A stretch of 64,000 nucleotides of DNA, from contig CAWGVO010000006.1 of the NCBI GenBank assembly GCA_963826055.1, forward strand, positions 186,001 to 250,000. Direction: 5' to 3'. Positions within the stretch are counted from its first letter, which is position 1. Each line of letters opens with the position of its first letter. The position numbers were made by a program, and so were the translations under genes. Positions 19,101-28,959 of this stretch are shown piece after piece. This stretch comes from JBBDMC01 sp963826055. Lineage in GTDB: Bacteria; Pseudomonadota; Alphaproteobacteria; Rhizobiales; Kaistiaceae. The notes beneath the pieces were generated by a model. That model was not told the DNA's origin and did no database searches. It saw only the letters and a program-made list of their open reading frames with translations.

Positions 19101-22100
19101 CACTGCTACCGGCGATCGCGGCCTGCTGGTCATGGGTCGGTCGGAATTCGTCGTCCCGCCGCGAGCGCCGATCATCGTGGTCACCGGACTGCCGCTCCTT
19201 GCCACCGCCGGCGGCGCGCTGGCGCAAATCCTCTTCGAGCACGTTGGCGATCGTCTCGGCGAGCCCGGCGAGCGTCGGGGTCTGCAGGAACGCACTGACC
19301 GGGATCGACAGGCCGAGCTGGCCTTCGACGCGGTTCTTGAGTTCGATCGATGACAATGAGTTCAAACCCAAGCTCGGTCAAAGCCTTGCTGGCGTCGACG
19401 TCGGCCGCTTCGAACCGCAAGACCTTGGCGACCTGATCGACGAGGAATGCCTTCAGGATGTCGTTCCACTGGTCGCGTGACGCCGCCGTCAGCTCGGCCC
19501 TGACGCGGCCGCCGCCGCTGGCCACCGTATCGAGCATGGGACGCAGGCGCGGCACGGAAGCGAAGCCGCCGGCGGCGCGCGCAACGTTACTCCAGTCGAC
19601 CGCCGCAAATGCAATCGATGCGACATCCAGGCTGAGCAGGCGTTCCAGCGCGCCGGTCGCATCGCGGTTGTCGACCGCGACCAGACCCATGCTCTCCAGG
19701 TAGTTCGTCATGGCGTCGCTGCGCGCGACGAACCCAGATTCGCCAAGCGTGCCCCAGTCGATCGTCTGGCCGGCGCGTCCACGGCCACGCCGATAACCTG
19801 CGAACGCGTCCAGGAAGGCGTTGGCAGCAACGTAGTTGGCCTGCCCGATCGAGCCGAGCACCTGGGCGAGTGACGAGAAGCTGACGAAGAAATCGACGTC
19901 CGCCTTCGCGCGCTCCAGCGCCCGGTGGAGGTTCCAGCCGCCGAGGACCTTTGGGCGCAGAACTGCCCGCACGGTCTGCGGATCGAGTTGCGCGAGGAAG
20001 CCGTCCTTGATGACCGCGGCGCCGTGAATGATGCCGGCGAGCGGCTTGTCACCGGTAGCCAGCGACGCCACCGCCTCGTCGACCGCACTTGCGTCGGTCA
20101 CGTCGAGCCTCAGATGAACGACATCTGTTCCGCGCTCGGCAATCCCGGCAACGAGCGCCTCGGCGTCAGCGTCCGGCTTGCCCGAGCGCGACGCGAAGAT
20201 GATGCGTCCCGCGCCGCGCGCACTCAGCCAATCGGCGACCGCGACGCCGAACCCGCGCGAACCGCCGGTGATGAGGTAGCTTCGGTCTGCGCGCAGCTCC
20301 AACGGCTTGTCGGAACTCAACACCCGCACCGGCACCGGCGGGATGCTGACGACCACTTTGCCGATATGTCGAGCCTGCGACATGTAGCGAAACGCTTCGC
20401 TGACTTCACCGATCGGGAAAACTGTCGTCGGCAGCGCGCTGACCTCACCGGCGGCGAACATCGCATTGACCTCGCGCGCCAGCCGGGCCAGCAGCTCCGG
20501 CCGCTCATCGCCCATCGCCGCCAGATCGATGATGCTGAGCGTGACGTTGCGGCGCAGTGCCTTCATGCCGATCAGGCTGTCCATGTAGACGTCGCGCTTG
20601 CCGATCTCGAGGAAGCGGCCAAACGGCGCCATGACGTCGAGGCCCTTGGCGATGAAATCGCCCGGCAGCGAATTGAGTACGACGTCGACTCCGCGCCCGT
20701 CGGTCAACTCCATGATCCGGTCGGCGAAATCCAGCGAGCGCGAATTCATCACGTGGTGGATGCCGAGGCTCTTCAGATAGGAGCGCTTGTGATCGCTGCC
20801 CGCGGTGGCGAAGATTTCAGCCTTCGCGCGCTTGGCAAGCTGGATCGCGGCAAGGCCAACGCCACCGGTCGCGACGTGGATGAGAACCCTCTCCCCCTCG
20901 GACAACCGCGCCACATGGTTGAGCGCGTAGTGAGCGGTGGCAAAGGCGGAAGGGACGGTCGCCGCCTCTTCTGCCGAAAGCGCGCCGGGGACCTTCAGGA
21001 GCGAGTCCGCTGCCTGGTCGACGTAGGCCTGGAGGCACCGACGCCCCATGCCCATCACCTTGTCGCCGGGGCTGAGCGAACGCACCTCGGAGCCGGCGGC
21101 TACGACCGTCCCGGCGTATTCGAGGCCAAGATTGCGCCATGCCGGTTCGCGTTCCGCCTCAACGGGAAGCAATCCGGTTGCCGCCATAATGTCGCGGAAG
21201 TTCAATCCCACCGCCTCGACCGCGACGCGAACGTGATCGGCGGCGAGTTCCTGCAGCCCGGCCTGTTCAAGTCGGATGTCGTCGAGCGACCCCGGCGAGA
21301 ACATGGTCGCCACGAAATTCTCGTCGGTCTCGCCCGGCACCATCGCGATCGGGCGACGCGGCAGCGCGCTGTCTTCCGGCGCATCGAGACGCGGAACGTA
21401 CAGAAGGTCACCGCGCAAAGCGACTTCGCTTTCCTCGCTCCCGGCAACCATGAGGCTGATGCAGGTTGCGATCTCCGCCTCGCCCAGATCGCGGAAGTCG
21501 ACATGATGGTGCGGGAATTCGCGGCACTCGGCCGCGACCGTCCGCATCATGCCCGTCATCGGCGCCTGGGCGAGCCCCGCGACCGCCATCGGCGGATCAT
21601 TGGGCACGCCACGGGCGCCTTGCGTCAGCAGCCACACCGATGCGACCGAACCAGTTTCGCGCAGCGCGTCGAGAGCTTTTCCGAGCGCGAGCAGCCCGAA
21701 GACGTTCCGCTCGACGGCCGCCTCCACCGTCTCTCCATCGGCATCCGGCCCCAAAGCCGCCGTATCGAGCGGCCGCCCCACCAGAATGCAGGCGTTCTCG
21801 CCGGCGGTTGACAGCCACTCGGCGATCAACCCCCTGACAAAATCAGGGTCCGACGCCTCGTCGTCGCTGAGCGAGACGGTCTTGATCGCCGCGCCCCTGG
21901 CCGCCAGCGTCGTGGCAATCGTTTCGCAGACGCCACCGAGGTCCGGAAAAACCAGCCAGGCGCCCGGCACCGCTGTCGCAGCTCCGTCCGAGTCGGCCAG
22001 CGGCGCACGAATTGTGATGAACGTCTCGGCAAGAAACCGCGGGACGGCCCCCGTCTCCTCCTTGTTTGCACCTTCGCCGGTCATCCGCTGAGAGCGGAAG

Positions 22101-25100
22101 CCCTCGATAGTCAAACACACGGTGCCGGACTCGTCGGCGATCACGTAGTCGGTGACGTTGTCGTCGCTCTCCGTCTTGCGCGGATCGACCGATACGTTCG
22201 CGACGGACGGCAACGGCGAGAACAGGCGCACCCGCTCGGCACCGATCGGCAGATAGAGGGGATAGTGCAGATCGTTCTTCTGATCCTCCGCCGGCGGGAA
22301 AAGGGGCAGCCCCTCGGCAGCGTCTGCCAATGGGATGGCGGTCTGCATGCATGAGTCCAGCACTGCCGGATGAGCCGGATGCCGTTCGACGTGGGTGACA
22401 TGTGAATCGGCGGCGATCTTCGCCTCCACTCCCCACTCGCCCAATGCGAGATCAACGGCCCCTTGGAACCGCGGGCCGTAATGATATCCGTGCCGGGCGG
22501 CAAGCGCGTAGAAGCTGTCGCGATCCAAACGCACTGCGGACGCCTCCCCACGTGGCTTGCGGGCAGGAGGCGGCTCGATGGCGGGCTGGCGCAAGCGCGC
22601 ACTTGCCCGTTCCACCCATCCGCCGGAGCTGTCGCGCAGGTGGCTGAAGATGCGAATGCGCCCCGAGTCCGCCTCGAACGTCGTTCTCAGCAGCACATCA
22701 TCATCGTGGGTGATGAATAGCGCGTCCAGAATCGCCAGGTTCTCGACTTCAATCGGCGCCTTGCCGAAATAGTCGAGACCGGCGGCCAGCATCATGTCCA
22801 TGTACCCCGCGGCGGGGAACACCACGTCACCGTTGATCGTGTGATCGGCAAGATAGCCCATCGCCGACAGGTTGAATTCGCACTCCCATCTGACCTGCGG
22901 GCCGCCGTTGCGCGTGCCGAGTAGCGGGTGGACAGATGTTGCGTTCAGCAGTTGGCGCGACTCCTCCGAATCCGACCAGCATTCGATCTGGTCCCAGGCG
23001 TATTTCGGCAGGGACAGGATCGTGGTCGGCGAACCGCTGAACGCGGTCCAATCGATGTCGACGCCCGATACCTGCAACGTCGCCGCGGCGATGGCAATGG
23101 AGTGGAAATCGTCGACGTTCTGTAGCAGCGAATTGGCATTCGCGACCTGTTTGTCGCGCGAGGAAGCGACGGTCGCGGTCAGCCCGGAGAGCGTGCGGTG
23201 CGGCCCGATCTCCAGGAAGAACTCTGCGCCGAAGTCCAACGCCGCGGCGATCGCCTTCTCGTAGGCGACAGGCTGGCGCAGGTTGGACCACCAGTACGCC
23301 GCGTCGAGGCGGGTCTCAGGGCCCCCGGTGACGGTCGAGACTAGCGGCAGCGACGGCGCTTGCCACTCGATATCGCCGACAGCTTTGCGAAACCAGGCTT
23401 CGGCAGGCTCGAGGGCCCGCGAGTGCCATGCGATGTTCATGGCCAGGCGGCGGACGACGACGTCCGGCCGCTCCGCGGTCAAGCGCGCACCGAGCACCTC
23501 GACCTCGGTTGCGTCGCCGCTCAGCGTGACCATAGTCGGGCCATTAAAGGCGGCGATATCGATCGTGCCGTCAGGATCGAGATAGTCCCGGACCTGGTCG
23601 GCGCTGAGGCCGACCGCGAGCATGCCGCCATTGGTACCGACGTGTCGGGCAATCAGTCCGCGCTTGTGGATGAGTTGCGCGGCGGATTCCAGCGTCAGCG
23701 CACCGGCAACGTACGCTGCGGCCACCTCGCCGAAGCTGTGGCCGACGATGAAGTCCGGTGCGACGCCCGCCTTGCGCCACAGGGCGGCAAGCCCGATCTG
23801 CACGGCGAAGATGGCCGGCTGTGTCACGGCCGGATCGTGAACGGTGGACTGAGCTTCCGACCGCTTCAACTCCTTGATCACCGACCAGCCGCTGACGGTC
23901 TGGAAGATGCCGTCGAATTCGTGAACCGCCGCGCGAAACGCCGGCTCCTTCGTCAGGAGCTGACGGGCCATCCCCCACCATTGGCCGCCCTGACCGGCGA
24001 ACGTGAACGCCACCTTCGGCCGCCGGCCGGCACGACCGACCACGGTACTTGGCAGCTTGCGCGGCTCGGGTTCGGGAACGCGATCTTCGGCAATTTCCGT
24101 CAGCAGCGCACGCAAATGGGCGGGCGAACTGGCCACGGTGATTGCGTGGTGCCGGAACTGATCGCGTTGCGTGATGAGGTTGGCAGCAATCTCGTTCAGT
24201 GAAGCATCGGCGAAGGCGCCGCCGGGCGCCAATGCCGCGGCGACGCGACCGCAATATTCGCGAAGTGACTTCTCGGTTGCAGCCGATAGCGGCACGGGGA
24301 CGAAGGTCTGCGGCTGGGCCTTCTTGCCCGGTCGCGCGAAGCCCCGAACCGATGGTCGCTTCACCGCATCGGCGCTTTCCAGCAGGGCGCTGGCATTGGT
24401 CCCGCCAAATCCGAAGGAATTGACGGCGCCGCGGCAGATGCCATCGCCGAGCGCGCGCATCGTGGTCGGCACCTCGATGCCGAGAAGGTCGAACGGAATG
24501 TTCGGGTTTGGATCCCGGAAATTCCGGTTTGGCGGCACCGCCCGGTTGTGGACGATCAAGGCGGTCTTGATCAGGCCTGAGATGCCGGCAGCCGATTCCA
24601 GATGGCCGATGTTGGGTTTGACCGATCCAATCAGCACCCGCTCGTTGTCGCGCGCCATGCCAAAGACGCGACCCAGCGCCGACGCCTCGATGGGATCGCC
24701 GACCGGCGTACCGGTGCCATGCGCCTCAACATATTGGACGTCAGCCGGATCAACACCCGCCCGCTGGCACAGCGTCTCCAGCATCGCCACCTGGCGATCG
24801 GGATTGGGCGCCGTCAATGTGCTGGTGTGTCCGTCCTGGTTGACGCTGGTCGCCCGGATAACCGCGTAGATACGGTCCTTGTCGCGCCGCGCGTCCGACA
24901 AGCGCTTCAGCACCACCGCGCCCGCGCCCTCGCCGCGCACGTAGCCGTTCGCTGCCGCGTCGAAGGTGGAGATTGTTCCGGTGGTGGACAGCATGCCGGC
25001 CTTGCTGAAGGCAATGAAGGCAGCCGGATCGACCAGAACGTTGACGCCGCCGGAAATGGCTCGCGAACAGGTGCCTTCATTCAGGTTCCAGCACGCTTGA

Positions 25101-25657
25101 TCGAGCGCGACCAGCGATGACGAACAAGCGGTGTCGACCGAATAGCTCGGTCCCGACAGATCGAAGCGGTGGGAAACGCGGTTCGAGACAATGCTGAGAG
25201 CCGAGCCGGTGCCGGCATAAATGTCATTGTTCGTTCTGCGCATGCGTTGGATGGCGCCGTAATCGGACACCGATACGCCAACGAAAACGCCGGTCTTTTC
25301 AGCCTGAACGTCCGCGATCCTCAGACGAGCGTCTTGCAGCGCTTCGTAGACGACCTGCATGAGAAGCCGCTGCTGCGGATCCATGCTGTTCGCCTCGCGC
25401 GACGAAATCCCGAAGAATTCGGGGTCGAACGAGCGAACATCCGGGAGGAAACCGCCCCACTTGGTCGTGGCCCGCGCGATGGCGGTGGGGTCCGGATCGT
25501 AAAAACCGGCCAGCCCCCAGCGATCGTCGGGAACTTCCCGGATGCCGTTGCCTGAATTGCAGAGGAACTTCCAATACTGCTCGGCATCCTGGGCACCCCC
25601 CGGAAACCGGCACCCGATGCCAACGATGGCGATCGGCTCTCGGAACTCAACGCCCAT
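16192..25657 (-). CDS. reducing type I polyketide synthase KS-AT-DH-ER-KR-ACP with two C-terminal condensation-like domains (one frameshift in the ACP)
   Basis: About 3,150 residues when read through. KS, residues 5-430: catalytic Cys178 in VDTACSSS, His313 in EAHGTGT, His352 in NIGHLES. AT, about 545-850: Ser641 in GHSFGE, substrate motif IAWHS. DH, about 905-1195: His939 in HTINGDVVFP, Asp1101 in LDSCMQ. ER, about 1450-1770: HVATGGVGLAAIQLA. KR, about 1790-1970: ITGGSRGFG, with the SSL...NYVAAN triad. ACP, about 2065-2140. C1, about 2180-2580: HAAVTD in place of HHxxxD. C2, about 2665-3150: intact HHAIVDAWS. No thioesterase. The only break is at 19361-19362, in the ACP serine motif; dropping one T there restores LGFDSLSSIELKNR. 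First gene of the operon PKS-MMPL-LolA-PPTase. It probably makes a fully reduced chain that the last C domain transfers to an acceptor. Confidence 0.9.
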
Positions 25658-25671
25658 TACCCCGCGAGACC

Positions 25672-25688
25672 CTTAACCGTTGGTTAAG
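25672..25688. promoter_or_regulatory. palindrome with CtrA-box spacing, upstream of the PKS
   Basis: CTTAACC-GTT-GGTTAAG is a perfect 7-base inverted repeat. Read linearly it is TTAA-N7-TTAA, the consensus spacing of the alphaproteobacterial cell-cycle regulator CtrA. It ends 15 bases before the PKS start codon, so binding would block leader transcription or overlap the ribosome-binding area. A sciP gene (CtrA modulator) lies elsewhere in this window, so the regulator is likely present. Confidence 0.5.
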
Positions 25689-25864
25689 CAACAGTTGAGC
25701 ACGCCCCCCAAAAAGCGGCAACTGAAGAGCGGACAAACATTCGTGTGAATCCCAAACCTGATGTATTTTCGCCACTTGTGGTAATTTGGCCGCAGCGGTC
25801 AGGATTCTAGGGATAGTCCCGCTTTCTCTCTTTTGTTCGGTTTTCAAATGTGCCGAAATGATCC

Positions 25865-25882
25865 GGTTAACGCTCGTTAACC
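25865..25882. promoter_or_regulatory. second TTAACC palindrome in the PKS/barrel promoter region
   Basis: GGTTAACG-CT-CGTTAACC is a perfect 8-base inverted repeat, 116 bases upstream of the barrel gene. Both palindromes are followed by CAAC. The TTAA pair is six bases apart, one short of the usual CtrA spacing, so a different dimeric repressor is an equal alternative. Confidence 0.45.
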
Positions 25883-25998
25883 AACAGAGGACATTTACGC
25901 TCACAGGGGCGAGAAACACTGCAGGAATCGCGCTTTCGAAGGTGATTGCCGCGATCGGGTGATTCTCGATGGGCGAAGTCCTAAGGGGTGAGTAGGCG

Positions 25999-27357
25999 AT
26001 GTTTTCGGTATCCCGACACGTCATTAAACTGGCAGCCATGATTGGCGCGCTGACAGGGCCGGGGCTCGTCGGTCATGCGCTCGCTCAGGAGGCGCCGCCG
26101 CTTCCGGTCATCATGAGCGACGGCACGGTCGGGCAGACAGCCAACGAAAAGACAGACCTCTTCGGCTGGGATTTCTCCGGTGCGCTGACGCTGGGATCGC
26201 GCTTTTACCTGAAAAAGGATCCGCTGCCCGATTGGGCGTACGACCTGATCCCCGATCTCAATGGTGATGTGGCATTTCCCTACATCGCCGGCGACGTCAA
26301 ACTGACGCACACCAGTGCCAATGGGCGAACCCGTTTTACCGTCGAGGCCGAGGGTAACTACGATTTCATCAATGACCGTGGCGATTGGGACATTCCCGAG
26401 GCGAACATCTTCTACGACGGCGGGGCCTGGAGCGTTCTGGCGGGAATACATAAGGAATCCTGGGGCGTCGCCGAGTCGGTTCATCTCGTCGACGTCCTCA
26501 ATCCGATCGATCTGACCGGCGATCCCTTCGAAAACGATCGCAAGGGTCAGCCGATGGTCAACGCCAACTTCGTCACGGGGATTGGCACGGTCTCGCTTTA
26601 CGGTTTGTTCGGCTTCCGGCAGGTTGACTTCGACGGTGTGTCGGACCGACTGCCGGTCGGGGAGATTGTCAACAACGATGCCGCCCAGTTCGAGGACGGC
26701 ACGAACCGCAATCTCGCCTTTGCCGCGCGGTACTCGAACACGATCAACATGAGCAAGAGCTCGCTAGACTACGCGTTCTCCTATTACCTTGGGACGGCGC
26801 GCAGCCCTCGGCTCGTCCCGGATTTCGACCTAGGCTCTGATCCGCCGGTCTTCCTTGCTCCCTACTACGACCACATGCAGCAGGTCGGCAGCGAACTCCT
26901 TTACGCCCACGGCGCGCTGCAGCTGAAGTTCGAGGGCATCTACCGGCGCCAGCGCGACGAAGACATTTGGGCCGGCGTCGGCGGTTTCGAGTACACGTTT
27001 GCCAACGCCTTCAATTCGAAGGCGGATATCGGCATCATCGGCGAGTACTCGCTCGACAGCCGCGACGACGGGTGGCTCGACTGCGGGTGGGATACGTCTT
27101 TCCTGATGAAGGAAGCGGCGTTTGCCGGCTTGCGGATTGGACTGAACAACGCGCGCAATACCACCCTTCTCGCCGGCGCCTCGTTTGACGTCGACAACAG
27201 CTCACGCATTTACGTCGTCGATTTCAGCACCCTCTTGACCGACAACCTCCAGTTCAACCTGAAGGGACGGTTCTTCGACGGGTTCGACAAGAACAGCCCG
27301 TTCTACCTGTTGAACGACGAGGACTACATCCAGGCAGCATTCACCACGTTCTTCTAG
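25999..27357 (+). CDS. outer-membrane beta-barrel protein, unknown family
   Basis: 452 residues with a signal peptide (cleavage near HALA-Q, about residue 30). The mature protein alternates polar and aromatic residues in many amphipathic strands and ends in a C-terminal phenylalanine (TTFF), as outer-membrane barrels do. I do not recognise a precise family. It is the divergent partner of the PKS operon and shares its promoter region. MMPL and LolA-like genes often travel with a barrel of the DUF1302 kind, so it could be the outer-membrane element of the export route. A rho-independent terminator follows. Confidence 0.7.
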   Translation: MFSVSRHVIKLAAMIGALTGPGLVGHALAQEAPPLPVIMSDGTVGQTANEKTDLFGWDFSGALTLGSRFYLKKDPLPDWAYDLIPDLNGDVAFPYIAGDVKLTHTSANGRTRFTVEAEGNYDFINDRGDWDIPEANIFYDGGAWSVLAGIHKESWGVAESVHLVDVLNPIDLTGDPFENDRKGQPMVNANFVTGIGTVSLYGLFGFRQVDFDGVSDRLPVGEIVNNDAAQFEDGTNRNLAFAARYSNTINMSKSSLDYAFSYYLGTARSPRLVPDFDLGSDPPVFLAPYYDHMQQVGSELLYAHGALQLKFEGIYRRQRDEDIWAGVGGFEYTFANAFNSKADIGIIGEYSLDSRDDGWLDCGWDTSFLMKEAAFAGLRIGLNNARNTTLLAGASFDVDNSSRIYVVDFSTLLTDNLQFNLKGRFFDGFDKNSPFYLLNDEDYIQAAFTTFF

Positions 27358-27382
27358 CCTAGCGGGACGTACCGGATTGTTG

Positions 27383-27423
27383 CTGGCGTTCGTTCGCGGA
27401 TCGAGCGAACGCCAGTCCTTTTG
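27383..27423 (+). terminator. rho-independent terminator after the barrel gene
   Basis: CTGGCGTTCG pairs with CGAACGCCAG; the inner TTCG/CGAG extends the stem to about 14 pairs around a five-base loop. TCCTTTTG follows. It starts 26 bases after the barrel stop codon. Confidence 0.7.
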
Positions 27424-27429
27424 TCGTCG

Positions 27430-27469
27430 GGCTCTGACACATGCAGAGCCTGCGGAGGCTCGCTCCGCA
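27430..27469. repeat. two adjacent perfect hairpins between convergent genes
   Basis: GGCTCTG-N7-CAGAGCC (27430-27450) is directly followed by TGCGGAG-N5-CTCCGCA (27451-27469). They lie 36 bases past the end of larB on its strand and could end that transcript, although no clear T-tract follows. Confidence 0.45.
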
Positions 27470-27504
27470 CCACCCGCTCTCAGCAAGCATTCTTCCAAGC
27501 CACC

Positions 27505-28167
27505 TCAGGGTGGGGGCCGCATTCCCTGTCCAAGCATCTTCAGCGCGGCGGCAGCGGCGCCGAAGCCATTGTCGATATTGACCACGACAACACCCGGCGC
27601 GCAGCTTGCCAACGCCGCATTCAGCGCCGCCAACCCGCCTTCGGACACACCGTAGCCCGCCGCTGACGTCGGCACCGCGATCACCGGCGCACTCACCAGT
27701 CCAGCGACAACGCTGAACAGTGCGCCCTCCATTCCAGCCACAGCGATGATGACGCGGAAGCGAGCGAGGTCCTCGCGACGGTCGAGCAGACGCCAGAGAC
27801 CCGCAACCCCGATGTCGGCGATAACCGTTGCGCCGTGGCCGGCGAAGGCAAGGGTCCGCTCCGCCTCACGGGCGACGGGCATGTCGGACGTGCCGGCGGC
27901 GAGGATACCAACCGCGCTTGCGATCAGCGGCCGCGCGCCCCCGAGCACCGCCGTGCGTGAGACGGCATCGTAATCCAGGAGATCACGGACGGCTGTTTCG
28001 AACCGTTCCCACTGGGACGGCGCCAATCGGGTGAGAAGGAGGCGCCGCTCCATGTTCCGGGCAAGCGCAACGATATGCAGTATCTGGGCATCGCTCTTGC
28101 CCATGCACAAAACCGCTTCGGCAACACCGGCGCGCGCCTCGCGCTCCCAATCCATATTCACGTCCAC
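27505..28167 (-). CDS. larB: LarB, pyridinium-3,5-biscarboxylic acid mononucleotide synthase
   Basis: Carboxylates and hydrolyses nicotinic acid adenine dinucleotide in the first step of nickel-pincer nucleotide (NPN) cofactor synthesis. 220 residues, with a C-terminal PurE-like domain: AAGTSDMPVAREAERTLAFA, AGMEGALFSVVAGLVSAPVI, and PTSAAGYGVSEGGLAALNAA. The stretch after residue 90 contains the LarB-typical AGTSD and GMEGAL motifs. Last gene of larA-C-E-B; three bases separate it from larE. Confidence 0.92.
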   Translation of the reverse strand: MDVNMDWEREARAGVAEAVLCMGKSDAQILHIVALARNMERRLLLTRLAPSQWERFETAVRDLLDYDAVSRTAVLGGARPLIASAVGILAAGTSDMPVAREAERTLAFAGHGATVIADIGVAGLWRLLDRREDLARFRVIIAVAGMEGALFSVVAGLVSAPVIAVPTSAAGYGVSEGGLAALNAALASCAPGVVVVNIDNGFGAAAAALKMLGQGMRPPP

Positions 28168-28170
28168 GGA

Positions 28171-28959
28171 TCAGCTCCGCACAAACATGCCGCCGCGCCG
28201 ATAGGGACGCACGCCCGCGAATGGCCGACCATGCTCCCGGCATATGGCGCCCGCGCGCTCGGCGAGTGCGGCCTCCAGTCCCGCCGCCCCCGGACCGACC
28301 TCAACCGCGATCCCGGCCCTGGTGACGCGGCAGCGCAGCGTCGCCCCCCTCGACGCAATGGCGGCGAGTTGCGCCTCCATTCGTTCGACCAGGGCGAGGT
28401 CCTCTGCATCGATAGCGATGCCCGTCTCGATCCGACTGGCCAGACACGGCTGGGCCGGCAGCTCGGCGACGTCTCCGAGCCCGAGGTCGCGCGCCAGGCG
28501 CCGCACACACGCCTTGCCAATCCCCGCCTCGACGTACGGATGGACCACGTTGCGTTCGGCCGCCGCGGTCAAGCCGGGACGATAGTCGCCCAGATCGTCG
28601 AGATTGGTCCCCGATGCGATGCGCACGTCAGCCAGCGAGCGAATACGATCGTAGAGGTTGGTCTTGCAGAAATAGCAACGGTTGGCCGGATTGGCACGGT
28701 AGCGCTCGTCCGCGAATTCTCCGGCATCGGTAACGGCAAGCCGCCAGCCCTCGACCGCAGCGGCCGCCCACACCCGGCGCGTCGCCTCCGCGGGCACCGC
28801 TGGCGAGATGGCATGGACCACGCTGATCGTGTCGGGGGCCCGCCGATGGGCGAAGGTCGCCAGCGTCATGCTGTCGACGCCCCCGCTGACGGCGACGGCG
28901 AGCGGCCCCAAGCGGTCGAGAACGGCCGCGAGACGCTCCGCCTCGCGAACAGCACTCAT
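28171..28959 (-). CDS. larE: LarE, sulfur transferase for the nickel-pincer cofactor
   Basis: 262-residue PP-loop ATPase (AVSGGVDSM near residue 25) that adenylates and thiolates the cofactor carboxylates. Cysteines in NRCYFCK and in PAQPCLASRIETG are visible. Known LarE proteins use either one sacrificial cysteine, in the PCLASR region, or three cysteines holding a [4Fe-4S] cluster that supplies sulfur catalytically. A CxxC plus the PCLASR cysteine is compatible with the cluster type; this is inference. The start codon shares an ATGA with larC. Confidence 0.92.
   Translation of the reverse strand: MSAVREAERLAAVLDRLGPLAVAVSGGVDSMTLATFAHRRAPDTISVVHAISPAVPAEATRRVWAAAAVEGWRLAVTDAGEFADERYRANPANRCYFCKTNLYDRIRSLADVRIASGTNLDDLGDYRPGLTAAAERNVVHPYVEAGIGKACVRRLARDLGLGDVAELPAQPCLASRIETGIAIDAEDLALVERMEAQLAAIASRGATLRCRVTRAGIAVEVGPGAAGLEAALAERAGAICREHGRPFAGVRPYRRGGMFVRS

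Larger units (their letters stand above)
25658..25998. promoter_or_regulatory. divergent promoter region between the PKS operon and the outer-membrane barrel gene
   Basis: 341 bases with no gene, more AT-rich than its surroundings, between two outward-facing genes. It holds two perfect TTAACC-core palindromes (listed separately). I see no confident -35/-10 pair. Confidence 0.6.

Noticed and set aside
19355..19371. ACP with an unusual LGLNSL motif (Asn for Asp) starting a second protein at TTG 19371
   Set aside because: Removing one T restores the standard LGFDSL in a continuous PKS, so the variant motif is best explained by an inserted base.
19925..21811. 628-codon plus-strand open frame opposite the PKS
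   Set aside because: Shadow of the ER/KR/DH coding strand in high-GC DNA; no ribosome site or recognisable domain.
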